Virus record (IMG/VR): IMGVR_UViG_3300020202_000213
Coordinates: 1-24,096 of that record
Source: a virus
DNA length: 24,096 nt
Reading direction: 5' to 3' (one strand)
This document shows, piece after piece, positions 1 through 6,873 of the stretch (position 1 is its first letter; the number at the start of each line of letters is the position of its first letter). Under the pieces are notes generated by a model. That model worked only from the letters and a program-made list of their open reading frames with translations. It was not told the origin of the DNA and ran no database searches. The position numbers and the translations under genes are program-made.

Positions 1-293
1 CGGAATTCGGGTATATTTATTTCCGGTATCTTAATTTCGGGAATATTAACATCGGGTGTTGTGACATTGATCGTGGGGTTAAGCTCAACGCGATTAAGGA
101 CATCCTCATGCGTCGCGATGATTTGGCTGATTAACCGTAAAAGATTCTCAAGCCTTATGAGATCTGCGTTTGACAGAAAGTTAGAGGATTGGTTTTCTTT
201 CATGGTGCGCTCGATCTTTTGTGCGAGCAAACCTAGTTCTTTTCGTAGGTGTAACTTTACTTCATCAAAATTATCGACAGAAACTTTTCCCAT
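1..293 (-). CDS. Partial protein with C-terminal IPE pentad repeat
   Basis: This is an open frame that runs off the left edge of the window, so at least 97 residues are visible and the C-terminus is missing. The ATG at 293 follows a strong GGAGAA ribosome site, 13 bases after the stop of the preceding gene, which makes it the last visible member of the tail operon. Residues 1-65 look helical and charged (for example LHLRKELGLLAQKIERT). From about residue 75 the chain changes to TTPDVNIPEIKIPEINIPEF, a strict five-residue [IV]x[IV]PE periodicity, also visible as a TCGGG recurrence every 15 bases near positions 5-55. Similar proline-spaced beta-like repeats occur in small structural or linker proteins of phages, but I do not recognise the family. 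Function unknown. The coding call is well supported by frame, start and position. Confidence 0.75.
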   Translation of the reverse strand, partial: MGKVSVDNFDEVKLHLRKELGLLAQKIERTMKENQSSNFLSNADLIRLENLLRLISQIIATHEDVLNRVELNPTINVTTPDVNIPEIKIPEINIPEF

Positions 294-306
294 TATTCTT
301 CTCCAG

Positions 307-630
307 TTAGAGGTCGGAACGTCTGACTAAATACATTAAGACACGTGACATCTTGCGAAGTGCCACTTTTGCGCTTGCTAAGTCCGTTACGTTATTTTGA
401 ATCCATTGGTCTGCTTCGGCGGGTGTCATGTTCTTAAATGTACTCGTCTTAAACTCTTCCCTGTCAGATGCTTTTGCGACTTCTACTGGGTCAGGGTCAG
501 GGACTTGGACTGTCTCCGTCCTTATTAGGTTCCCATTCCCATCGTAAACTTGCACCTCCCGAGTTGCGGCGTAAGACGTTTGCGAAAAAAGAAGAATGGT
601 AATAAATCCAAATAGATATTTATTTATCAT
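307..630 (-). CDS. Exported small protein, fibre-operon partner
   Basis: A 107-aa protein with a clear Sec signal peptide: a short charged start (MINK), a hydrophobic core (YLFGFITILLFSQT) and an SYA-A cleavage site near residue 21. The mature part has a short beta-like segment (TREVQVYDGNGNLIRTE), a PDPDPVE linker, and a helical C-terminus ending in KMSRVLMYLVRRSDL. The ATG overlaps the stop of the long fibre gene as ATGA and has AAGGGA upstream, so the two are probably translationally coupled. Function unknown. Coupling to a fibre that also carries a signal peptide suggests both act in, or pass through, the host periplasm. No lipobox and no catalytic motif are visible. Confidence 0.8.
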   Translation of the reverse strand: MINKYLFGFITILLFSQTSYAATREVQVYDGNGNLIRTETVQVPDPDPVEVAKASDREEFKTSTFKNMTPAEADQWIQNNVTDLASAKVALRKMSRVLMYLVRRSDL

Positions 631-3101
631 GAGGCATCCCTTAAAAAGACAGCGGCTGGATTGTTGCTCGTATCGTAGGTGACACTTGAACTATAATTTG
701 CGGGTAAGGCGGCGTAGGTAAATGCGTAGTAAGCCTGACGAATCGTTGCTCCAGTGCTTGTGTCGGGTGCGCCCCAAAAATATTCAATATCTCCAGTTCC
801 TGGTGCGCCTGTAGAAATTGGGGTGGGCGTGCCATTGGAGACCCAAGCAAAGGCATAAGCCCCAGGCGTTAACTGCTGGCTTATAGTAATTTCCTTAACA
901 CCTGTGGTGCTTGAATCAATTGTCCCTGCATCGAGAACGAGAGTTGTCGGTAAACCATTCTCAAAGTTATAAATTCCTAAACGGATGCTTGAGGATGCTG
1001 CGGCTGTAATAATATTGCACCCGATACGCTCAAAGGTTGTTGTCTTGCCAACCATAAATGGGCGAGCATAAAGTCGGTCCGCAACGAGAGCATTGCCGGT
1101 ATTGTTATTAGTGAAATAGGGCCATCCGTAATAATATCGAGTGCCTACGAAATAACCTCCGTTTGGCATTCCATCACCGCCAGCCGAGAGCGATTCAATT
1201 TTATCCCTAACCGCATCCTTGGTTGGTACAGAAAGATCGCCATTCCATCCGGTCGCATCATAAGCTTCGGTCGCAACAAAGACATCGGTGCCCACATATA
1301 TATTGCGTGGGCGCTTGGCTCCGCTTTCGCCAATGTCGTAAGTATTGTCGGCGTTTGAAACCAAATGACCGTTTGATCTCACATACCAACGAATAACGCT
1401 TTGAGTCGTAAAATAAAGGTCTGTGACGCCAAGGGTGCCAATTTCAAGAGCTTGGCCGCTGACCGTTCCGGCCCCGCGAGTTAGAATACCGATCACCGAA
1501 TTGCTGGTCTGAGTTGCGAGTTCAAGTCGGCTATAATTACTTGCGTCTGTAAAATCGCTATAAAGATGCAGCTCCGTATCGCCGCTACCATTTGCGATTG
1601 CCCACTTATTTAGACCGGTGCTTGATGTCCAAAAAGCAGTATTTGCTGTGTCGTCAAGGTTAAGCGTAAGGTCTTCATCGTTACCGTTACCGAGGCCCAA
1701 AAGGGTAATTGCACCGTCGCCGTCATTGGAGAGTTTTACGCCAGCTGTTCCAAGTGAAAGACCTCCAAGCTCATCCAAAATCATCTTTGTCGATAATGAT
1801 TGAAGCGTGGTGCCGCTCGCTCCTGCGTCAGAGGTTTGGAAGATAATATCTCCACCGGCAGCATTGCCAGTACCTTTGCCACCAGCAATGGTGAGCGACG
1901 CACCTGCGTTGTCTGTGCCGCTGCCGCCTGTTGCGTTAACCGTGATTCCCGCAGGACTTGCTTTTGTGACACCTTGGCCGAGATAGGCATCGGTAATGCT
2001 TCCATTGGCGTCATTTGAACCGATAACCAACTGATTTGAGGCGGTAATATCGACGCCGTAGCCGATACCGATAGAGGAGCTGGTCCCAGAAGACGTGATG
2101 TCGCTATGAGAGCCGAGGACAACGTTGTAGCTTCCGGTCGAGAGGGTTAGACTTTCTGACCCGGCCCGGCGACCGCCGATCAAGATATTTCCAGTTCCAG
2201 AGGTGAGACTCCAGCCGGACTGATAACCCATCGCGACGTTATAATCTCCGGTGACACCGCTATTTCCGAAGACCGAACTTCCAACTCCAACGTTATTCGC
2301 GCCAGTAAAGGTTGTATTGATTCCACCAGCAGCAAAACCTACCAGAGTGTTTTCGGTGCCAGTTGTCACTCCATAGCCAGCTGTTGATCCAATGAACGTA
2401 TTACTTCCACCAGTCGTGCTATAACCGGCGGCCCGGCCCATGAAGTTATTCCCGGAAGCGGTCGTAACGGACTGACCAGCCGCGTATCCGATAAAGTTAT
2501 TGTCATCGCCTGTCGTGAGAGAGTCGCCAGCCGTCGGACCAAAAGCGGTGTTCTGGACGCCCCCAGCGGCAACGCTTTTACCAGATTCCGATCCGACAAA
2601 TAGGTTTGTATCGATGCCAGCGTTATGAAGCCAAAGGTTGCTGCCGTAGAGCATCTTGATTCCCGTGTCAGTCGCTTGGAAATCAGCGTAGACAGATCCA
2701 TCCGTATGCGTAAGACGCATCTGGGGATTGGTGGCGTCAAGGACATCAAGCCGCCTATCTGGACCAGCCGTATTAATTCCAAGATTGCCCGTGATCGTGC
2801 CTCCGGAAAGCGGTAAATAGTTTGATGCTGTGATCGTGTCTGGAACTTGTGCGTCTGTTACGGCGCCCTGTAAGCTCTGGAGTTCAAGCGTAGCTTCTAA
2901 CGTTGATTCACCAGTTGCATCAATCGCGTCTAAACCGTTTATGGTGCCCGTTCCGGTGAGCGTGAGGGTGGGGGTAGAGACACTCGTAGTCCCAGTTAGT
3001 TCGTCGGTAGAGAACTTCGCAAAAGCGCTACTCGAAATTAAAAATGCGCACACCCAAATAAATAGTATCTTCAAGGCTGAAATTGTCCTTTCTCGACCCA
3101 T
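627..3101 (-). CDS. Long tail fibre/adhesin with YadA-like repeats and signal peptide
   Basis: An 824-aa fibre-type protein. I chose the ATG at 3101 rather than the in-frame start at 3158: it has AAGAGAAG upstream and gives a textbook signal peptide (MGRERTISALK, then ILFIWVCAFLISSS, then AFA-K). Residues about 90-150 carry typical fibre shaft motifs (LPLSGGTITGNLGI, RRLDVLDATNPQMRLTH). Residues about 168-360 hold roughly eight imperfect repeats of the type NNFIGYAAG..TTGSN, the signature of YadA-head/Hep_Hag beta-rolls, implying a trimer. A later NTYDIGESGAKRPRNIYVG motif is also common in fibres. The last ~170 residues (from about GGYFVGTRYYYGWPYFTNN) look like a beta-sandwich binding head. 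No S74 chaperone domain is visible. The gene overlaps the upstream collar gene by 31 bp and the downstream exported gene by 3 bp. It is probably a host-recognition fibre or a secreted adhesin. Confidence 0.85.
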   Translation of the reverse strand: MGRERTISALKILFIWVCAFLISSSAFAKFSTDELTGTTSVSTPTLTLTGTGTINGLDAIDATGESTLEATLELQSLQGAVTDAQVPDTITASNYLPLSGGTITGNLGINTAGPDRRLDVLDATNPQMRLTHTDGSVYADFQATDTGIKMLYGSNLWLHNAGIDTNLFVGSESGKSVAAGGVQNTAFGPTAGDSLTTGDDNNFIGYAAGQSVTTASGNNFMGRAAGYSTTGGSNTFIGSTAGYGVTTGTENTLVGFAAGGINTTFTGANNVGVGSSVFGNSGVTGDYNVAMGYQSGWSLTSGTGNILIGGRRAGSESLTLSTGSYNVVLGSHSDITSSGTSSSIGIGYGVDITASNQLVIGSNDANGSITDAYLGQGVTKASPAGITVNATGGSGTDNAGASLTIAGGKGTGNAAGGDIIFQTSDAGASGTTLQSLSTKMILDELGGLSLGTAGVKLSNDGDGAITLLGLGNGNDEDLTLNLDDTANTAFWTSSTGLNKWAIANGSGDTELHLYSDFTDASNYSRLELATQTSNSVIGILTRGAGTVSGQALEIGTLGVTDLYFTTQSVIRWYVRSNGHLVSNADNTYDIGESGAKRPRNIYVGTDVFVATEAYDATGWNGDLSVPTKDAVRDKIESLSAGGDGMPNGGYFVGTRYYYGWPYFTNNNTGNALVADRLYARPFMVGKTTTFERIGCNIITAAASSSIRLGIYNFENGLPTTLVLDAGTIDSSTTGVKEITISQQLTPGAYAFAWVSNGTPTPISTGAPGTGDIEYFWGAPDTSTGATIRQAYYAFTYAALPANYSSSVTYDTSNNPAAVFLRDAS

Positions 3102-3532
3102 GAACCCGCTTCTCTTTTTTGCACTAAAAGGTTTGCGCCGCTTATCGTAAATCTCCAAGAGCCGTTTGTGTTGGGATCTCCGATATTGACCGTATTATCG
3201 TCTGTCCCGATCCCTAAAGCGGTTCTAGCCGCACTAGCTGTTGTTCCTCCCGTGCCGCCCTGGTCTATTGTGACGGGGATATTAACCGAACGCTGAATGG
3301 GCATGGCGAGGACAGACGGGAGCCTTAATTCGCTCGCAATCTTCTTTAGCGATGCAATCTCTTCGACCATGTGAGCAATGCAAGACTCAAGTTCAGCCAT
3401 TGACTTTTTATGGTCGTTTTCTTTTACGTACTTTTGGAAATAACTGCGTGCCGGAGCCGCCGCGTTGATCTGGCTTAAGCGCTCTTCTTTTAATCTACTT
3501 TGAAGGGCTTTAAAAACGTCGTTATTGGGCAT
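3071..3532 (-). CDS. Tail fibre/collar protein
   Basis: A 153-aa protein. I chose the ATG at 3532, which gives MPNNDVFKALQ; a TTG at 3589 is in frame but falls inside the upstream small gene. Residues 1-75 are charged and helical (KEERLSQINAAAPARSYFQ, then AHMVEEIASLKKIASELR), probably a coiled-coil trimer stalk. The second half has the phage-fibre signature DQGGTGGTTASAARTALGIG followed by GSWRFTISGANLLVQKREAG, which in many phages ends a short fibre or collar segment. It overlaps the zinc-finger gene upstream and the long fibre downstream, consistent with one transcript. Likely a shaft or adaptor joining the long fibre to the particle. The structural assignment is fairly secure; the exact position in the virion is inference. 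Confidence 0.8.
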   Translation of the reverse strand: MPNNDVFKALQSRLKEERLSQINAAAPARSYFQKYVKENDHKKSMAELESCIAHMVEEIASLKKIASELRLPSVLAMPIQRSVNIPVTIDQGGTGGTTASAARTALGIGTDDNTVNIGDPNTNGSWRFTISGANLLVQKREAGSWVEKGQFQP

Positions 3533-3668
3533 GGTTTCTGCATCTTTCTTTGTGCGATTCGTAATCCTGGCTAAAGCATGTCTTATCAAGGGGGATTGTG
3601 CCGTCTGATCGGAGAACGAAGGTCTCGTTACATCTGGGGCAGTTTAAGGAGATCATAAAATCGTACAT
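3522..3668 (-). CDS. Small zinc-finger protein (48 aa)
   Basis: A small frame from ATG 3668 to TAA 3522, 48 residues. It contains CPRC at residues 10-13 and HKERC(xx)H at residues 39-46, spaced like a compact C2HC/C2H2 zinc finger (CxxC, then HxxxC). The stop overlaps the start of the collar gene, as throughout this genome. The ribosome site is weak, with only AGG about 12 bases upstream, and M5 is an alternative start. It is the first gene of the leftward block that diverges from the plus-strand membrane-protein gene, 74 bp away. That suits a DNA- or RNA-binding regulator of this junction, though this is inference. Small zinc-ribbon or finger proteins of unknown role are common in phages. 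Confidence 0.65.
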   Translation of the reverse strand: MYDFMISLNCPRCNETFVLRSDGTIPLDKTCFSQDYESHKERCRNHAQ

Positions 3669-3688
3669 TTTAATCTATTAACCTAATC

Positions 3689-3717
3689 TTGTATTCGGTG
3701 CGCGCACAATGTATAAT
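3689..3717 (+). promoter_or_regulatory. Sigma70-type promoter for plus-strand membrane genes
   Basis: TTGTAT (3689-3694), a 17-bp spacer, then a perfect TATAAT (3712-3717). Initiation near 3724 would leave a leader of about 20 bases before ATG 3743. It is the best promoter match I found in the window, and it sits where the only plus-strand genes begin. It also argues against the in-frame TTG at 3689 being the start, because that codon lies inside the -35 box. Confidence 0.7.
3698..3707. promoter_or_regulatory. Candidate operator palindrome in promoter spacer
   Basis: GTGCGCGCAC is a perfect 10-bp palindrome lying wholly between the -35 and -10 boxes of the plus-strand promoter. A protein bound here would block RNA polymerase, as many phage repressors do. 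The alternating purine-pyrimidine run could instead be a DNA-shape feature. No second copy is visible in the intergenic region. Confidence 0.4.
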
Positions 3718-3742
3718 TACAATTCATGCTGCGGCCCCGCCT

Positions 3743-4564
3743 ATGGTAGATACGACCACATCAGACATAGATCGAAGAGACAAAGAAGCAGATATCCGAC
3801 TGAAACGGGCGCAAACAATAGCAATCTATTTCGGAATGATATTTGCCGTTGCCTCACCGATAGTGCTTTCTTATTTAGGGCCAGTAACCATTCGTAGGAA
3901 TGGAGTAGAAATAATCCTAAACAGCCAATCGCTACTATCCATTGGCCTTCTTGTGATAACTGGAATGACAGTGTTCTGCTCAGCAGTAACAGCGATAACA
4001 GTATTAATTTGTCCGCCATATGCCGTCTTCGCTCCAGATTCCTATATAAAGTGGTTCCCGTTTACCATCACTAAACTTCGATCAAAGATAATCTATATAA
4101 TCGCGTGTCTGATTCTTTCTGGATTGACTTTGTTTTTTGTTTCTGGGTGCGCGAGTACTTATACTGACTGGCACGGAACAAACCGAAACCTCTGGACAAA
4201 TCAACCAATTGCGCCTACGTGTTGTGGGAGAAACGGGACTCATTTTAAACTTGAAAGTAATGAGCGTTTTTTTAATCGAGTTGTTAATGAGACTTCAACC
4301 TCAAATGAATTAACCGTCAATGGCACGGTTTTATGCACGGCGCAACACCCTGTTCAATGGGTTTACATTGAAATGAACGTAGTTGATGAAATCGGTAGAG
4401 TGATCGCCGTCAGTAGAAACAAAGTTGCCCAAGAAGCTGTCACTGGACAGGTTTTTGAGTATTCTGTAAGCAAGAAGATAAACACTCTCAACGAGCCCTA
4501 TGATTACAACCTTATAGTTAGGGATGGTAATTATGGTGCTTACATGAGCGCGATTAATCATTAG
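3743..4564 (+). CDS. Three-pass membrane protein with extracytoplasmic beta domain (moron-like)
   Basis: A 273-aa membrane protein, one of only two plus-strand genes. I chose ATG 3743, downstream of the promoter. The N-terminus is cytoplasmic and charged (DIDRRDKEADIRLKR). Predicted membrane segments lie at about residues 25-45, 64-90 and 115-137, with a basic loop (TKLRSK) before the third, so the C-terminal ~135 residues should lie outside the inner membrane. That domain has alternating beta-like strands (LTVNGTVLCTAQHPVQWVYI, then MNVVDEIGRVIAVSR), reminiscent of FxLYD-type beta-sandwiches, a weak resemblance. VSGC at residues 133-136 resembles a lipobox but lies in the third segment. The gene looks more A/T-rich than its neighbours and has its own promoter, which suggests an acquired moron for lysogenic conversion or superinfection exclusion. 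Function is inferred from layout only. Confidence 0.75.
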   Translation: MVDTTTSDIDRRDKEADIRLKRAQTIAIYFGMIFAVASPIVLSYLGPVTIRRNGVEIILNSQSLLSIGLLVITGMTVFCSAVTAITVLICPPYAVFAPDSYIKWFPFTITKLRSKIIYIIACLILSGLTLFFVSGCASTYTDWHGTNRNLWTNQPIAPTCCGRNGTHFKLESNERFFNRVVNETSTSNELTVNGTVLCTAQHPVQWVYIEMNVVDEIGRVIAVSRNKVAQEAVTGQVFEYSVSKKINTLNEPYDYNLIVRDGNYGAYMSAINH

Positions 4565-4571
4565 GAGATGT

Positions 4572-4658
4572 ATGGAAATTTACTTTTATAGTTTTATCGC
4601 TGTTGTTGGTGCGATGCTTTTGTACTCTGCTTTTAAAGATATGTTCAAAAATCATTGA
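4572..4658 (+). CDS. 28-aa single-pass membrane peptide
   Basis: A short frame directly after the three-pass membrane protein. Its ribosome site AGGAG (4563-4567) overlaps that gene's stop codon, so the pair should be co-transcribed and coupled. The product starts MEIYFYSFIAVVGAMLLYSA and ends in a short basic tail (FKDMFKNH): one hydrophobic helix of about 17 residues with a cytoplasmic basic end, the usual form of bacterial and phage small membrane proteins. Its stop overlaps the 3' end of the converging minus-strand gene by 7 bp, and no terminator hairpin is visible between them. Possible roles include partner of the upstream membrane protein, toxin or exclusion factor; none is shown by the sequence. 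Confidence 0.65.
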   Translation: MEIYFYSFIAVVGAMLLYSAFKDMFKNH

Positions 4659-5980
4659 TTTGATTTAGGACCTAGTTTAGAAGCCGCATAACCAAGAGCG
4701 ACTGTCCCTGCTGCCGCTTTAATCGAAGCCCCTGCCACAGTTTTTGCTCTCTGCCCGCGATTAAAAGCTTGGAGATTTTCGAGAACTTTTTTACCTTGCG
4801 GTAGGAGTGCATCGAAGTGCTCAAATTGCTTCTGTAGCCCTCTATCAGCTCTCAGGGAATACAAATTTTTAAGTCCTGTATCCTTTACTTCACCGCTAGA
4901 TCCATCAATTAGAATTCTCTTAACCCGCCCATAGAGATCCATAAAGCCAGAGAACTCCTTATTTGCAGCCGCAAGCTCAGGGCTCGTGTCTGCGATTGAG
5001 TTCCTGAGTTTGTTTGACGAACCGTAAATAATCTTTTCGTCTATCGACGCATCGCGCACACCGTCGAAAACTTTCTTCGGAATGTACTCATCCAGGAGCT
5101 GCCTCATCAAGCGAACATTACCAATTGTGGGAGGGATGGAGTCGTCTTTGCCGAGCTTTAATACCTTCTTCGCATCCCTAACAACAATCTTCCGTACGTT
5201 GTCCGGCAAATCTGAGAGTGCCTCGTTAACAATTGATGGATCGTTGACAAGCTTATCCTTTACTGGCTCAACCGCTTCATCTACTGCTTTACCCATAGTT
5301 CTTCGCAAGTCATCCAAGCCCTCATCCGCTTGCTTGGCAATGTTTAGGTAAGTATCTTTTCCGGCAAACTTCGGAAGCTTCTTTGGAATTGCGCTCTCAA
5401 ACTTATTCGCCGCTTTAATTAGTTCGCCGCGCGTGGGGACGTTTAATAACGCAGCGCTCGTTGCGAGTCCGATTGTTCCAGCCAATGGCTCATTAAATTC
5501 TCCACCGAAGCCAGTAGTGCGAATAAGATCTCCAAATTCTCCGTGCTTTTTGCCTTTGATCCCGTCTAAGAAGCTATTAAGGAGTCTGTCTTGATATTCT
5601 GTCTCTACCTTAAGAGTTTCATCTAAAACAGATCCTTGGCCTGTGACTGGCGTGCGGCCTTTTTGTTTTTCAAGTAACGGGTTAGCTATTGCAGCTTCCG
5701 CTCGTTGCGAGATCCCACCGACTCCCTTTAGGAGCGTATCAACACTTGTTTTTTGAAGACCCGTGACGCCGTCGATAAGCCCGCTCAAATCTCCCTGCGA
5801 CAACTTAAGCCCAGAGCCAATTAATGTCTCGAGTCCGCCGCGAGCGGTTCCCGTCAGCTGAGATAAGATATCCTGGCGCCCTGAAATTTTTTGATCCACG
5901 GGTGTACCCACACTCTCATCACCAAACAAATCATCTGGAACCTCGTCGGAGAAAAGATCATCTGGAATATTCGGATTCAT
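4652..5980 (-). CDS. Putative internal virion/ejection protein
   Basis: A 442-aa protein, the last gene of the main leftward operon before the plus-strand island. The N-terminus repeats the motif PDDLFSDE/PDDLFGDE (residues 6-22), followed by mostly helical sequence rich in A, K, L and D. A weakly hydrophobic stretch lies around EPLAGTIGLATSAALLNVPT, and the C-terminus ends in a small-residue segment (AGASIKAAAGTVALGYAASK). Large helical, low-complexity proteins downstream of the tail hub are typical internal-virion or DNA-ejection proteins of short-tailed phages. No lytic transglycosylase or peptidase motif is visible. Its ATG overlaps the previous stop as ATGA, with AAAGGA upstream. The role is inferred from position and composition. 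Confidence 0.7.
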   Translation of the reverse strand: MNPNIPDDLFSDEVPDDLFGDESVGTPVDQKISGRQDILSQLTGTARGGLETLIGSGLKLSQGDLSGLIDGVTGLQKTSVDTLLKGVGGISQRAEAAIANPLLEKQKGRTPVTGQGSVLDETLKVETEYQDRLLNSFLDGIKGKKHGEFGDLIRTTGFGGEFNEPLAGTIGLATSAALLNVPTRGELIKAANKFESAIPKKLPKFAGKDTYLNIAKQADEGLDDLRRTMGKAVDEAVEPVKDKLVNDPSIVNEALSDLPDNVRKIVVRDAKKVLKLGKDDSIPPTIGNVRLMRQLLDEYIPKKVFDGVRDASIDEKIIYGSSNKLRNSIADTSPELAAANKEFSGFMDLYGRVKRILIDGSSGEVKDTGLKNLYSLRADRGLQKQFEHFDALLPQGKKVLENLQAFNRGQRAKTVAGASIKAAAGTVALGYAASKLGPKSNQ

Positions 5981-6873
5981 TTAAGAAGTCCTTTCTTCTT
6001 CAGAGCAGCAACAATTTCCTCTTTTGATTTGCCAGGAAATTTCTTCATAGCCGCCGCAACAACAGGAGATTCGCTTCCTTTGGATAGTTTTTCATTAAGG
6101 TCTTTGTATTTCTTACCAAACTCCTCATCTGAAAGACCAGCAACCTGAGCTTTATTTTTAGCAGCTGCTCGGATTTTTTCCCTAAGCTCATTAAGCAGTG
6201 TGACTTTATCCTCAGTCGGCGTGGTTAGATCGCCCCCAAGACCCTCAACAATCCTGTCTATGTCTTTATTCGTCAGCGGGCCCTTTTCTTCGGCAAGTTT
6301 TCTAGCTAATGGAGCAAGCTCTTGTGATAGAGATCCTGTAAATTCAACAACTGATTTATCCTTGGAAAATTTCTTACTGAAAGCATCACCTCGCGCCAAC
6401 AACTGTTTACCAAACCCGCGCTCGTAGGAGGGGAGGGCCAGAGCCTTTTCCTCGATTTTGTCGAGTGCAGTTAAGGCTTCGCTTGCTGTAGACGAGTACT
6501 CGTCCAAAGTTTTTCTAGCCTCGGCAAGATTTTTCTGGTTAAGTTCAGATTCTTGCAGTTTTTGACTTACAGCGGGGTTTACAAGCTTGAAACCACCAAT
6601 GGTTGCTTCCGGCACAACAATGCCATTGCCAGCCCCACCATTTGCCCCAGACATAAATATGTTCAGAAGAGAGCTTTGGTTTTGAGATTGCAAAATATCC
6701 GCATTATTTTTAGCAATTGTTGATTGCGCCAGCATCGTCTCAAGAGCGGATTTTTGAGCCTGTTGACGAGCTGTAACAAATTGATTAATGGCACTAGGTA
6801 TGGCTTGAAGATCGGCAGCCGCCTCAGCTTCGCGCTGCCTTTTATAATTCAGCACCGATTCAAGAACGCTCAT
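5977..6873 (-). CDS. Coiled-coil protein, probable internal virion protein
   Basis: A 298-aa protein, almost entirely predicted helical. The N-terminus is charged and Q-rich (NYKRQREAEAAADLQ), and the middle has long heptad-like stretches (LQESELNQKNLAEARKTLDE; LNELREKIRAAAKNKAQ). The end, KSKEEIVAALKKKGLLK, is basic. No enzymatic motif is visible. It sits between two other ejection-type proteins and joins both by overlaps (TAATG upstream, ATGA downstream), so the three should be made together. In P22-like and T7-like phages the equivalent place holds proteins packaged in the capsid and expelled with the DNA. That role is inferred, not shown by homology I can recognise. Confidence 0.65.
   Translation of the reverse strand: MSVLESVLNYKRQREAEAAADLQAIPSAINQFVTARQQAQKSALETMLAQSTIAKNNADILQSQNQSSLLNIFMSGANGGAGNGIVVPEATIGGFKLVNPAVSQKLQESELNQKNLAEARKTLDEYSSTASEALTALDKIEEKALALPSYERGFGKQLLARGDAFSKKFSKDKSVVEFTGSLSQELAPLARKLAEEKGPLTNKDIDRIVEGLGGDLTTPTEDKVTLLNELREKIRAAAKNKAQVAGLSDEEFGKKYKDLNEKLSKGSESPVVAAAMKKFPGKSKEEIVAALKKKGLLK

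Noticed and set aside
61-330. An 89-codon plus-strand frame at the left end
   Set aside because: It lies opposite the partial minus-strand gene starting at 293, which has a strong ribosome site and continues the operon; the plus-strand product shows no recognisable feature.
3102-3158. Longer start (3158) for the tail fibre gene
   Set aside because: It would add a basic 19-residue tail ahead of the signal peptide and lengthen the overlap with the collar gene; ATG 3101 has a purine-rich ribosome site.
3689-3742. TTG start at 3689 for the three-pass membrane protein
   Set aside because: The codon is inside the -35 box of the promoter that would transcribe it; ATG 3743 lies downstream of the expected transcript start.
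4139-4150. Lipobox-like VSGC in the membrane protein
   Set aside because: It follows the third membrane segment about 135 residues into the chain, and no start codon nearby would make it an N-terminal lipoprotein signal.
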